From the NCBI RefSeq assembly GCF_001476895.1, contig NZ_LDTB01000006.1:1-64000 (forward strand): a stretch of 64,000 nucleotides of DNA, read 5' to 3'. The notes under the pieces are model-generated. The model saw nothing but the letters and a program-made list of their open reading frames with translations, was not told where the DNA came from and did not search any database. Source of the stretch: Sphingomonas endophytica (lineage in GTDB: Bacteria > Pseudomonadota > Alphaproteobacteria > Sphingomonadales > Sphingomonadaceae). Shown here piece by piece: positions 43,546-52,634 of this stretch (within the stretch, counting starts at the first letter, position 1; every line of letters begins with the position of its first letter). The translations under genes were made by a program, and so were the position numbers.

Positions 43546-44664
43546 TCAGCGGATCAGCCGCCATTGCTGGTTCGGGTGCCAGCCGCAGCCCCACAGCCGG
43601 ACCGGCGCGCCCGCCGCCAGATCGCCGATATTGTCGAGGCAATTGCGCGTCGCGCGGTTGCGCAGCAGGAACCATCCGTCGCCGGTCGGCATCATTTCCC
43701 ATTGCTGCGCCGTCGAACCGTCCGCCGTGGCCATCATCGCCGCGGCATTGTCGCCGCTGGCGGTTGCCTTGATCATCCGTCCGTCCGCGCCGTTCGCCAG
43801 CGTGATGAAGCCGTCCGCGAAGGTGACGCGCCACTCCTGCGTGCCGCCGGTGACCGATGCCGCCTCGCTCGGGTAGCCCGCGGAGACGACAGACTGGAGA
43901 ACATGGCGGCTGGAACGGTTCTGGAACCGCCGCGTGCCAGCGATCGCGGCCGTCACGTCCTGCCCCAGCCCCATGTCGGCGACCTGGGTGCTCACCAGCT
44001 GCGTGTTGCGCTGGGTGTCGCTAAATTCATTGTCGTAATTCAGGCCATAGGGCCAGAAATGATACCCGCCCGCATTCAGATACGCGCTGGGCCCGTCGAA
44101 GGCGGTGATGCGCGTGACGGTTCGCGTGCCGATGAAGCGTCCGTCACGCACCAGCCGGTCCCATTCGTCGGTCGTGCCGGAGCCGAACCAGTGCGCCAGT
44201 TCGTGCAGTGCCACGCGCCGTCCGATCGAGCCGCCGAACCGTATCTGCCCGCGATAGCTGGCATCGGCGGTCGGCGTACCCGCGCCATAGGTGACATAGA
44301 CGTTGCCGCTGAACGCACCCAGGGTGTTGGTGTGGCTGATCGCGAAATCCATCGCCTCCCGAATGGCCTCCAGCTTGTCGCCGGGAATGCCGGGATCGAG
44401 CGTATAGCCGAGGGTGCCCAGCGCATAGGGCTCCACCCCAGCCGCGGTGGGGGACGGCGCCGCGGAAGGAGTCGGCGACGGCGAAGGAGTCGGCGACGGC
44501 GAAGGAGCCGGCGTCGGTGACGGGCTGGGGAGGGGCGAGAGGGGCGAAGCCGGTGTCGGGCTTGGTGCCGTTGCCGGTGCCGGACTCGGCGAGCCGTCGC
44601 TCCCGCACGAGGCGAGCAGCATCGCCGACGCCAGCAAAATGCCTTCTCTGATCTGCATCATCAA
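43546..44664 (-). CDS. lipoprotein metalloprotease with Ser/Pro linker and ricin-type lectin domain
   Basis: A 372-residue predicted lipoprotein (lipobox LLASC, Cys20). Residues 24-75 are a Pro-Ser-Thr linker made from near-identical 18-bp units (44468-44503). Residues 80-220 include a zinc motif HELAHWFGSG (His154, Glu155, His158), an HEXXH type that ends in G-S-G rather than the usual met-zincin third ligand. Residues 240-372 are a ricin-B-like beta-trefoil with repeated QxW (TQEWRV, AQQWEM, NQQWRL). Likely surface protease or glycan-binding enzyme. It interrupts the usual proB-obgE neighbourhood. Confidence 0.8.
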   Translation of the reverse strand: MMMQIREGILLASAMLLASCGSDGSPSPAPATAPSPTPASPLSPLPSPSPTPAPSPSPTPSPSPTPSAAPSPTAAGVEPYALGTLGYTLDPGIPGDKLEAIREAMDFAISHTNTLGAFSGNVYVTYGAGTPTADASYRGQIRFGGSIGRRVALHELAHWFGSGTTDEWDRLVRDGRFIGTRTVTRITAFDGPSAYLNAGGYHFWPYGLNYDNEFSDTQRNTQLVSTQVADMGLGQDVTAAIAGTRRFQNRSSRHVLQSVVSAGYPSEAASVTGGTQEWRVTFADGFITLANGADGRMIKATASGDNAAAMMATADGSTAQQWEMMPTGDGWFLLRNRATRNCLDNIGDLAAGAPVRLWGCGWHPNQQWRLIR

Positions 44665-44714
44665 CCTTCCCTGCCCCTCCGTAGCAGGTAAGGTTAATAG
44701 AATGCGTTACATCC

Positions 44715-45807
<1,093 letters not shown>

Positions 45808-45886
45808 ACTATGCCGCGCGCCCGGCCGGCGCGGGCTTGCCCGCGACCGACGACGCGGCTTCGCCGCGACGATGACCCTTACCATC

Positions 45887-45981
45887 CGTCGTTCCCGCGC
45901 AGGCGGGAATCCAGACGCGCAGGCTTGCCGATAGGGGCGAAAGGTCAGAGGTTATGGATTCCCGCCTGCGGGGAAATGACG
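45887..45981. repeat. dispersed inverted-repeat element, copy B
   Basis: Same family as copy A: left arm CGTCGTTCCCGCGCAGGCGG, right arm its imperfect reverse complement ending near 45981, with a 40-bp loop. Its right arm runs into the 3-prime end of the TetR gene and encodes its last residues. Confidence 0.85.
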
Positions 45982-46577
45982 GGCGGCTCGACTCCCCGAT
46001 CCCTGAGCAACATCTCCCGCGCGATCCCCCGCGCGCGGTCCCGCGGCAGCCCCAGCGCGCGCGCCATCGGGGCGCCCAGCAGTGCGTCGCCTAGCGCCGC
46101 CAGCACCAGTTGCAGCGTCTCGTCCTTGATCGGGGCGTCGGGGCGGTGTTCGTCGCGCGACAGGTCCTCGACCAGATCGTGGACGGCGGTCAGGATCGGG
46201 TCGAGCGCGTCCTGATTGCCGTTCAGGATCATCCAGGTCGCCAGCGCCCCCGCGCCGTTCGCGCCGAACGCGTCGAACACCACGTCGACCAGTTCCGCCG
46301 GGTCCTTGCGCTCGCGCGAGCGGCGGGCAGCGTCGCGGATCGGGGCGACCACCAATGCGGTCATTCGCTCGATCAGCGCGCGCTGCAAACCGTCCGCCGA
46401 ACCGAAATGGTGGAGCAGATTGGCATGTGTCCGCCCGACGCGCCCCGCCACCGCCTTCAGCGTCACCGCCTGCGGTCCGTCCTCCACCAGCAAGGCGCGC
46501 GCCGCCTCCAGCGCCGCGTCGCGCGAGGCCGCGGGACTCAGCCGGCGGCGGGGGGTTGCATTGGCGATAACGGGCAA
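45945..46577 (-). CDS. TetR-family transcriptional regulator
   Basis: A 210-residue TetR protein. The N-terminal helix-turn-helix is visible as VTLKAVAGRVGRTHANLLHHF and the C-terminal ligand-binding part is helical. Start is TTG at 46577, directly beside a 24-bp palindrome, which suggests autoregulation and leaderless-like translation. The C-terminus VISPQAGIHNL is encoded by the right arm of repeat copy B, so the natural C-terminus may have been replaced. Divergent from a metal-dependent hydrolase, a frequent TetR target. Confidence 0.85.
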   Translation of the reverse strand: MPVIANATPRRRLSPAASRDAALEAARALLVEDGPQAVTLKAVAGRVGRTHANLLHHFGSADGLQRALIERMTALVVAPIRDAARRSRERKDPAELVDVVFDAFGANGAGALATWMILNGNQDALDPILTAVHDLVEDLSRDEHRPDAPIKDETLQLVLAALGDALLGAPMARALGLPRDRARGIAREMLLRDRGVEPPVISPQAGIHNL

Positions 46578-46601
46578 TTAACTAACACCAGTGTAAGTTA
46601 A
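46578..46601. promoter_or_regulatory. 24-bp operator palindrome of the TetR/hydrolase pair
   Basis: A 24-bp dyad: TTAACT, one unmatched base, ACAC, two central bases, GTGT, one unmatched base, AGTTAA. It occupies the space between the TetR start and the hydrolase start, and is the expected TetR binding site. Confidence 0.75.
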
Positions 46602-46632
46602 CGGATTGTGTCTGTCCTTAGTGGAGGTTTCC

Positions 46633-47493
46633 GTGGCGAAAGCAACCACTCCCGCCGACCTGACGATCACCCCGCGCGACCGGCGGTTCGGCCGGGGAAG
46701 TGCGATCCGTCGCTGGTGGCTGAACGACGATCCCTATGCGACGGCGTTCTACAACGCGCTGTCCGTCACCTTTCCGAAGGGGGAGGGGTTCTTCGTCGAC
46801 AGCGTGCGCCGCTTCCGCGACGGCACCCCGCCGCGACTGGAGCGCGAGATCAACGCCTTCGTGAAGCAGGAGGTGATCCATACGCGCGAGCATGTCGCGT
46901 TCAACCGGCATGTCACCGACCAGGGCTATGACACGACCCTGCTCGACCGTGACGTCGATGCCGCGCTGGCGTTGACCAAGGATCGCCCGCCGATCGGCAG
47001 CCTGGCGGCGACCAGCGCGCTCGAACATTTCACCGCGATGCTGGCGCACGAACTGATCGCCAACCCGAAACATCTGGCGGGCGGCGACGAACAGGCGCGC
47101 GCCCTGTGGCTGTGGCATGCCGCCGAGGAGATCGAGCACAAGGGCGTCGCCTATGACACCTGGCTCCACGCGACCCGCGACTGGCCGCGCTTCACGCGCT
47201 GGCGGGTAAAGGCGCTGGTGATGCTCATCACGACGTGGCGCTTCGTTCATGGCCGGGCGCGCGGCATGACCGAGCTGCTGCGGCAGGACGGGTTGACCGG
47301 ACCGAAGGTCTGGGCGCGGATGTTCTGGTACGCGTTCGGCAACCCCGGCATGGCGCGCAAGGTGGCCGGCATCTGGGCGGCGTATTTCCTGCCCGGCTTC
47401 CATCCGTGGAAGCACGATGACCGCGCGCTGATCGCACGCGCCGAGAGCGATTATGAAGCGGCGGTGCTGCCCGGACGGGCGACCCCGGCGTGA
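46633..47493 (+). CDS. predicted metal-dependent hydrolase (PF10118 type)
   Basis: A 286-residue protein with His/Glu patterns typical of the predicted metal-dependent hydrolase family: VKQEVIHTREH, FTAMLAHELI and WHAAEEIEHKGVAYD. Such proteins are often partnered with TetR regulators. Start is GTG at 46633, 5 nt after GGAGG. Substrate unknown. Controlled probably by the palindrome at 46578. Confidence 0.8.
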   Translation: MAKATTPADLTITPRDRRFGRGSAIRRWWLNDDPYATAFYNALSVTFPKGEGFFVDSVRRFRDGTPPRLEREINAFVKQEVIHTREHVAFNRHVTDQGYDTTLLDRDVDAALALTKDRPPIGSLAATSALEHFTAMLAHELIANPKHLAGGDEQARALWLWHAAEEIEHKGVAYDTWLHATRDWPRFTRWRVKALVMLITTWRFVHGRARGMTELLRQDGLTGPKVWARMFWYAFGNPGMARKVAGIWAAYFLPGFHPWKHDDRALIARAESDYEAAVLPGRATPA

Positions 47494-47560
47494 CGCCCAT
47501 CTTCCATCTCGCCGCCGGCTGCCATAGGACAAGGGGCAACATGCGGGAGGCCAGGGCGGG

Positions 47561-47998
47561 ATGAGCGTGAAAGCAGCGATCGCGGCGATGGTGCTGGCGG
47601 GACCATCGATCGCGCAGGCCCAGCCGGCCACGCCGACCGCTTGCGCACGCCTGGCACCGCAGTTGAAGATGAAGCAGGCGGCAACGACGCCACGCGATCA
47701 GGGGGCTGCGCTCTGGGAGGTCGATCTGCTGGGCGGGCTTGGCAAGGCGCTGTTCGGTGGATCGGCGGCCTCCACCATGTCGGTCGAGCCGCTGCCCGAT
47801 GCCGATCTTGTCGAGTACAGCGCCTACACCCGTGCCTGCGTGCGACAGCGGATCGACGTGGCATGTCACGTCACCGGTCCCGCGCGTCTGGTGGTGGCGA
47901 CGGACAAGACCGAGGCGGCGGTCGATCTTTCGGCGGGCGAGAAGGTCGATGCCGGCATCCGCAAGGGCCGGCACATCTATTGCCGCGATCTCCACTGA
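47561..47998 (+). CDS. small secreted protein of unknown function
   Basis: A 145-residue protein with a signal peptide (cleavage after IAQA) and five cysteines (TACARL, RACVRQ, VACHV, HIYCRD and one near the signal). The mature part looks beta-rich; function not recognised. It follows the hydrolase gene by 67 nt in the same direction and is part of the accessory block. Confidence 0.65.
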   Translation: MSVKAAIAAMVLAGPSIAQAQPATPTACARLAPQLKMKQAATTPRDQGAALWEVDLLGGLGKALFGGSAASTMSVEPLPDADLVEYSAYTRACVRQRIDVACHVTGPARLVVATDKTEAAVDLSAGEKVDAGIRKGRHIYCRDLH

Positions 47999-48111
47999 CG
48001 CGGCGGTCGTCCGCACCCGTCGGGCGAATGCACTGGACGTGCGGTCTTTTCGGCTGGACAGGTGCTGTCCTCGCCGCCCACTCTGCCGGCCGACGACAGG
48101 GAGAGCATGGC

Positions 48112-49473
48112 ATGACACGCATCGCGCGACGGGTGGCGGCTTGGGCGGCGATCGCCCTTTCATGTGGCGCGCTGCCCTGCGCCGCGCCGGTGCGGGCGGA
48201 AACCCCGGCCAGCTACACCCCGGTCGCGGCCAATCTGGCGGCGCGCGAATGGTTTCAGGATGCGAAGTTCGGCATCTTCCTGCACTGGGGCCTCTACAGC
48301 GAACTGGGCGGCAGCGGGTCGCCCGGGCTCGCCGAATGGATCATGCAGGAGAACAAGATTCCCGCCGCGAAGTACGAGCGGCTGGCGAGGTTCTTCAACC
48401 CGACGAAGTTCGACGCCGATGCCTGGGTGCGATCGTTCAAGGATGCCGGCGCGCGCTACATCGTCATCACCAGCAAGCATCACGATGGCTTCGCGATGTT
48501 CGACAGCAAGGTGTCGCCCTACAATGTCGTGAAGGCGACCCCCTTCGCGCGTGACCCGATCGCGGAGCTGGCGGCGGCGTGCCGGCGGCAGGGCGTGAAG
48601 CTGTTCTTCTATTACTCGCAGCTCGACTGGCATCATCCCGATTATTTCCCGCGCGGGCGCACCGGGCACACGACCGGTCGCCCGGAGGCGGGCGACTGGG
48701 ACAGATATCTGGATTATCAGGATGCGCAACTTCGCGAACTGCTGACGCAATATGGCCCGATCGGCGGGATCTGGTTCGACGGCTGGTGGGATCAGGAGGA
48801 AACGCCGTTGCGCGATCGCTGGCGGATCGAGCGCACCTATCGCCTGATCCACGCGCTCCAGCCCGCCGCGCTGATCGTCAACAACCACCATCATGCGCCG
48901 TTTCCGGGCGAGGACTACCAGACCTTCGAGCGTGACCTGCCCGGGCAGAACACGATGGGCTACAGCGGCACTGCCACGATCGGCCGGCTGCCGCTGGAAA
49001 TGTCGGAGACGATGAACGGCAGCTGGGGTTTCAACCTGGTCGATGACAAGTTCAAGTCGCCGGAAACGCTGATCCGCACGCTCGCCGGCGCCGCCGGGCG
49101 CAACGCCAATCTGCTGCTGAACACCGGCCCGATGCCGAACGGCGAGATCCAGCCCGAAAATCTCGCGACGCTCCACACGATCGGCGCATGGCTGAAAACG
49201 AACGGCCAGAGCATCTACGGCACGCGCGGCGGTCCCGTGCCGCCAGGCGACTGGGGCGTGACGACGCAGCGCGGCAAGACGGTCTATGTCCATCTGATGC
49301 GCGAGCATGGCGGGCGGATCGCGCTGCCGATGACCGCGAAGGTCGCCTCGGCGCGGCTGCTCGATGGTGGCGCGCCGGTGACGGTCGCGGCGCGGAGGGG
49401 CGCGGTGGAACTGTCGGGCCTGCCGCCGTTGGGGGATGGCTGGGACCAGATCGTGGAGTTGCGGATGCGTTGA
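48112..49473 (+). CDS. GH29 alpha-L-fucosidase
   Basis: A 453-residue secreted glycosidase. After a signal peptide (about 1-29), the GH29 start WFQDAKFGIFLHWGLYSE is clear, with YIVITSKHHDGFAMF and the nucleophile Asp223 in GGIWFDGWWDQE. The general acid/base is less certain from sequence alone. It should release L-fucose from glycans in the periplasm. Lies in the accessory block with no sugar-transport genes nearby. AGGGAGA upstream of the ATG at 48112. Confidence 0.9.
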   Translation: MTRIARRVAAWAAIALSCGALPCAAPVRAETPASYTPVAANLAAREWFQDAKFGIFLHWGLYSELGGSGSPGLAEWIMQENKIPAAKYERLARFFNPTKFDADAWVRSFKDAGARYIVITSKHHDGFAMFDSKVSPYNVVKATPFARDPIAELAAACRRQGVKLFFYYSQLDWHHPDYFPRGRTGHTTGRPEAGDWDRYLDYQDAQLRELLTQYGPIGGIWFDGWWDQEETPLRDRWRIERTYRLIHALQPAALIVNNHHHAPFPGEDYQTFERDLPGQNTMGYSGTATIGRLPLEMSETMNGSWGFNLVDDKFKSPETLIRTLAGAAGRNANLLLNTGPMPNGEIQPENLATLHTIGAWLKTNGQSIYGTRGGPVPPGDWGVTTQRGKTVYVHLMREHGGRIALPMTAKVASARLLDGGAPVTVAARRGAVELSGLPPLGDGWDQIVELRMR

Positions 49474-49497
49474 TCGCGGGCTGCTTCGACGATTCGA

Positions 49498-49592
49498 CCG
49501 TCATCCCGGTGCAGGCCGAGGCGCATCCGTCCTCGTGCTCGCCGCGTCCGCACACGCGGTCGCATGGATCCCGGTCTGCACCGGAATGACGG
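49498..49592. repeat. dispersed inverted-repeat element, copy C
   Basis: Same family as copies A and B: left arm CGTCATCCCGGTGCAGGCC, right arm a near-perfect reverse complement ending GAATGACGG, about 40-bp loop. It closes the accessory block that starts at copy B. Confidence 0.8.
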
Positions 49593-49627
49593 ACTTTCGC
49601 GGCTCGCTCATCGCAAGCTGCGGGACC

Positions 49628-50032
49628 TTACCCCGGCCACTGGAATGCCATTACCACCGGCGCCGCGAGCGCGCGGTGCACCGGGCAAGCATGCGCCGCC
49701 GCCTCCGGCTTCGCGCGCTCGCGGGTATCGAAGGCGCCGGGGACGCGCGCCGTCACCGCCATGCCGGCGATGCGGCGCGGGGCGTCGGCCATCTCCTTGG
49801 TGACCGCAGCGCTCGCCCCCGCCAGATCGCGGTCCATCGTGCGCGCGGCGATCGCCATGATGCTCAGCACGCAGCCGCCGAGCGAGACCGACAGCAGTTC
49901 GCTCGGCGAGAAGCTCTGCCCGCCGCCGTGATGGTCCTTTGGCGCGTCGGTGACGATGACCGCGCCCGATTCATGCGTCGCGAGTCAGCGCAGGTCGCCG
50001 TCGTGGACGACGGTGATGCAGCCCGCGCTCAC
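49628..50032 (-). pseudogene. OsmC-family peroxiredoxin gene interrupted by one in-frame TGA
   Basis: Reading the minus strand from a GTG at 50032 gives 15 codons (MSAGCITVVHDGDLR), then TGA (49987-49985), then an uninterrupted OsmC frame to the stop at 49628. The downstream part keeps the catalytic-type cysteines (SVSLGGCVLSIMA and AAHACPVHRAL) and DAPRRIAGM. In homologues the position after GDLR is often Cys, so TGC to TGA is a one-base change. The GTG overlaps the GNAT stop (GTGA). Either a recent nonsense mutation, a read-through, or a sequencing error. Confidence 0.7.
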
Positions 50033-50580
50033 GCCGCGATCGGCATCGCCGCTCCCTCGTGCGCATCGTCCGCGTCGAGGTCGAGCGCGAACTCGACCGA
50101 CTCGACCATCGCATCACGCGCCAGCGCATAGCGCCGCGAGCGCCCGGTCTCGACGAAGCCCAGCTTGCGCAGGACATGGCCGGAGGCGGGATTGTCGGCA
50201 TGGTGATAGGCGGTGACCCGCGTCAGCGGCAGCGCATGGCGCGCGATGTCGATGACGGCGCGCCCCGCCTCGGTCGCATAGCCGCGGCCCCAGGTGTCGG
50301 GCGTCAGCCAGTAACCCAGCTCATGGTCGCCGTTGTCGGCGCGATGCAGCCCGATGCCGCCGATCAGCCGGTGTTCTTGTTCGCGCGCGATGATGACGAA
50401 GCGCGGCTCGGTCGCCCCGCGCGGCAGCGACAGGAACGTCTCCGCATCGCCCAGCGCATAGGGCCACGGCGCACGCGCCAGACGGCCGACGACCGTCTCG
50501 TGCCCGATCGCGCGCGACAAAGCGGGGGCGTCCTCCAGCCAGCCGGGGCGCAAGGTCAGTCGGGGCGTCAACGCGAACAT
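50029..50580 (-). CDS. GNAT-family N-acetyltransferase, RimJ/RimL-like
   Basis: A 183-residue protein with the RimJ/L pattern: LTLRPGWLEDAPAL near the start, GYWLTPDTWGRGYATEAGRAV (acetyl-CoA loop, in two blocks) and NPASGHVLRKLGFVETGR. It follows rpmA in sphingomonads as a conserved neighbour. Its stop overlaps the osmC-like start (GTGA). Confidence 0.88.
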   Translation of the reverse strand: MFALTPRLTLRPGWLEDAPALSRAIGHETVVGRLARAPWPYALGDAETFLSLPRGATEPRFVIIAREQEHRLIGGIGLHRADNGDHELGYWLTPDTWGRGYATEAGRAVIDIARHALPLTRVTAYHHADNPASGHVLRKLGFVETGRSRRYALARDAMVESVEFALDLDADDAHEGAAMPIAA

Positions 50581-50657
50581 GCTCCATCTCCTTCGACGGG
50601 CCGTGCCACGCGACCATGACGATGGCGCGACAGACGGCGATCAGGGGAGGGAGCATG

Positions 50658-50688
50658 AAAAAAGGGAGCCGGGGCGGACCCGTCTCCC
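50658..50688 (-). terminator. terminator of rplU-rpmA
   Basis: Minus strand: GGGAG-ac-CGGG, 5-nt loop, CCCG-g-CTCCC, then TTTTTT. It lies about 70 nt after the rpmA stop; a second stem (50719-50740, GGGT-c-GCCC / GGGC-a-ACCC) precedes it. Confidence 0.85.
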
Positions 50689-50756
50689 TTGTCTGGCTGG
50701 ATTCCATCTGGGAACCCCGGGTCGCCCTGGTGGGCAACCCGTCCGGTTACCCGATG

Positions 50757-51026
50757 TTATTCGGCCGCGGCCGCAATCATGTCCACCGAGCAGAATTTAC
50801 GGCCCAGCTTGCCGTCGTGGAATACCACGCGGCCGTCGACGAGTGCGAACAGGGTGTGATCCTTGCCGATGCCGACGTTGCGGCCCGGGTAGAACTTCGT
50901 CCCGCGCTGACGCACCAGGATGTTGCCCGCGATCGCTTCCTGACCGCCGAACTTCTTCACGCCGAGGCGACGACCGGCCGAATCACGACCGTTACGCGAC
51001 GAACCGCCTGCTTTCTTATGTGCCAT
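50757..51026 (-). CDS. rpmA: 50S ribosomal protein L27
   Basis: An 89-residue ribosomal protein beginning [20 protein letters not shown] and keeping the LGVKKFGGQ and [15 protein letters not shown] blocks. It sits at the peptidyl-transferase centre. Follows rplU by 28 nt. Confidence 0.97.
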   Translation of the reverse strand: MAHKKAGGSSRNGRDSAGRRLGVKKFGGQEAIAGNILVRQRGTKFYPGRNVGIGKDHTLFALVDGRVVFHDGKLGRKFCSVDMIAAAAE

Positions 51027-51054
51027 TGCTCTTGCTCCTTCGCGCTAACTGGGC

Positions 51055-51351
51055 TCAGCCGACCGACACGATCTTCAGGATCGTGTGGTTCTGGCGGTGG
51101 CCGTTGCGGCGACGATAGTTGTGACGGCGACGCTTCTTGAAAACGATCACCTTCTCGCCCTTGGCCTGGGCGATAATTTCGGCGGCGACGGTCAGGCCCG
51201 CGACGTCCTTCAGCTCCGCGCCCTCGCCAGCGAGCAGCACGTCACCCAGCGTCACCGACGCGCCGGCCTCGCCCTCGATCTTCTCGACGACGATTTTATC
51301 TCCGGCGGCCACGCGATACTGCTTGCCGCCCGTGCGCACGACTGCGAACAT
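51055..51351 (-). CDS. rplU: 50S ribosomal protein L21
   Basis: A 98-residue ribosomal protein beginning [19 protein letters not shown] and ending with the basic [20 protein letters not shown] stretch. The start at 51351 matches homologues; an ATG 12 nt upstream overlaps an AAGGA and is less likely. A TTGACA promoter lies upstream. Confidence 0.96.
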   Translation of the reverse strand: MFAVVRTGGKQYRVAAGDKIVVEKIEGEAGASVTLGDVLLAGEGAELKDVAGLTVAAEIIAQAKGEKVIVFKKRRRHNYRRRNGHRQNHTILKIVSVG

Positions 51352-51432
51352 GGCTACGTTCATTCCTTCAACGGGAATTGCTTCCCAAATGTCATGGACC
51401 GCGACGGACGCACCGCACGGTTGAAGCGTGGC

Positions 51433-51460
51433 GGTTAAGTGACCCCCCGCTCGATGTCAA
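51433..51460 (-). promoter_or_regulatory. housekeeping-type promoter of rplU-rpmA
   Basis: TTGACA, 16 nt, TTAACC on the minus strand, about 80 nt upstream of rplU. A good -35 with a weaker -10, typical of sphingomonad ribosomal genes. Confidence 0.55.
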
Positions 51461-51502
51461 CCGATTCCCCGAAAAAGCGCCGCCTTCGGAAATCGGGGGG
51501 CG

Positions 51503-51892
51503 TCAGTGGCGGTGCAGCCGCTTCAGCCCGTAGCGTCCGTCCTCGGTCCGATCGAACAATCCGGCGATCGCGGGATGGTCGACGGGTTCGTCGCTGTCGT
51601 CGTGCTCCAGGTTCTGTTGGCTGACATAGGCGACATAGGTCGATTCCAGATTCTCGGCCAGCAGGTGATAGAACGGCTGGTCCTTGCGCGGGCGGAACGT
51701 CTCCGGAATCGACTGATACCATTCCTCGCTGTTGGCGAAGACGGGATCGACATCGAAGATCACGCCGCGGAAGTCGAGCATCCGATGCCGCACCACGTCG
51801 CCGATCGCGAAGCGGGCATAGGCCACGGGCGGGGGAAGGGGGTTGGGATCGGGCAGGGGCACGTTCGCGTCGTTCGGCGTCATGCGCCCCAT
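51503..51892 (-). CDS. hspQ: heat-shock protein HspQ (YccV-like)
   Basis: A 129-residue protein with the HspQ/YccV domain: RFAIGDVVRHRMLDFRGVIFDVDP (in blocks), then W-Y-x2-IP and FYHLLAENLESTYVAYVSQQNL. HspQ stimulates Lon and was earlier called a hemimethylated-DNA-binding protein. Start at 51892 or 51883; no strong ribosome site at either. Confidence 0.88.
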   Translation of the reverse strand: MGRMTPNDANVPLPDPNPLPPPVAYARFAIGDVVRHRMLDFRGVIFDVDPVFANSEEWYQSIPETFRPRKDQPFYHLLAENLESTYVAYVSQQNLEHDDSDEPVDHPAIAGLFDRTEDGRYGLKRLHRH

Positions 51893-52008
51893 CTAATGCA
51901 GAAATCGCGCATCACAACACAGGAGGTGCTTGCGTTTGTCCCACGACCCGTCTAGGCGCGCCCTTCGACCGCAGCCGGACCGCTTTTTCGGGCCCCGGCG
52001 ACCTCTGC

Positions 52009-52098
<90 letters not shown>

Positions 52099-52194
52099 TT
52101 TACTTCCCAGAAAACTGCCATTTATTGCAATCGTGCCGTGCCAGCGTTGGCACGATTGGCACCGGCGTTGGAATGATCCCGGATATTCGCGCCG

Positions 52195-52419
52195 ATGCTC
52201 GGCGTCATGCAGACGCATCTTTGCATCTCCGCGACGGCCCGGGCGGCGGGCGATCCGGGGTATCGGACGACGATCATCCGATCGGCGTGCGCCACACGCG
52301 ATCTGCCGGACGGTAACGGTGGCGTCATCGACGCGACCGTCCCGCACGCGGTCGCCCTATCGGAACTTGCGGACGCCTTCGCCACGATCGTCGATGCGCC
52401 GACAGCCTGGGCGCGATAA
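52195..52419 (+). pseudogene. C-terminal remnant of an isochorismatase-like cysteine hydrolase
   Basis: A 74-residue frame beginning MLGVMQTHLCISATARAA and then YRTTIIRSACATRDLPDGNGG. This is the conserved C-terminal half of isochorismatase-family hydrolases, with the catalytic Cys in THLC. The N-terminal Asp/Lys part is missing; the frame upstream meets a stop within seven codons. It starts about 96 bp past the tRNA gene. No obvious ribosome site, so probably dead. Confidence 0.6.
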
Positions 52420-52634
52420 CCTCGGCTCGCCTGTCTCCGCTTTCCCGTTCCCGATCGTGAGGCCACGGTGCGCCATCTGCCGACGGTGTTCCGCTGCGCC
52501 GCGGGCGCCATCCCGCTTCGTCCGGACCATCACGATCCTGGCGATCGCCGCGGTATCGCGGTGATCGCCGGCCGGAGCGAGGCACGGGGCAGCGATGCCC
52601 AAGCACCACTGCCCCGGATCGAAACCGCCTCGGG

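Noticed and set aside
49985..49987. Selenocysteine codon in the osmC-like gene.
   Set aside because: The position is not the peroxidatic or resolving Cys and no Sec machinery is visible in the window; kept only as a low-probability option in the findings.
50029..50580. GNAT considered part of the accessory block.
   Set aside because: It lies outside repeat copy C and is a usual neighbour of rpmA, so it belongs to the conserved side.
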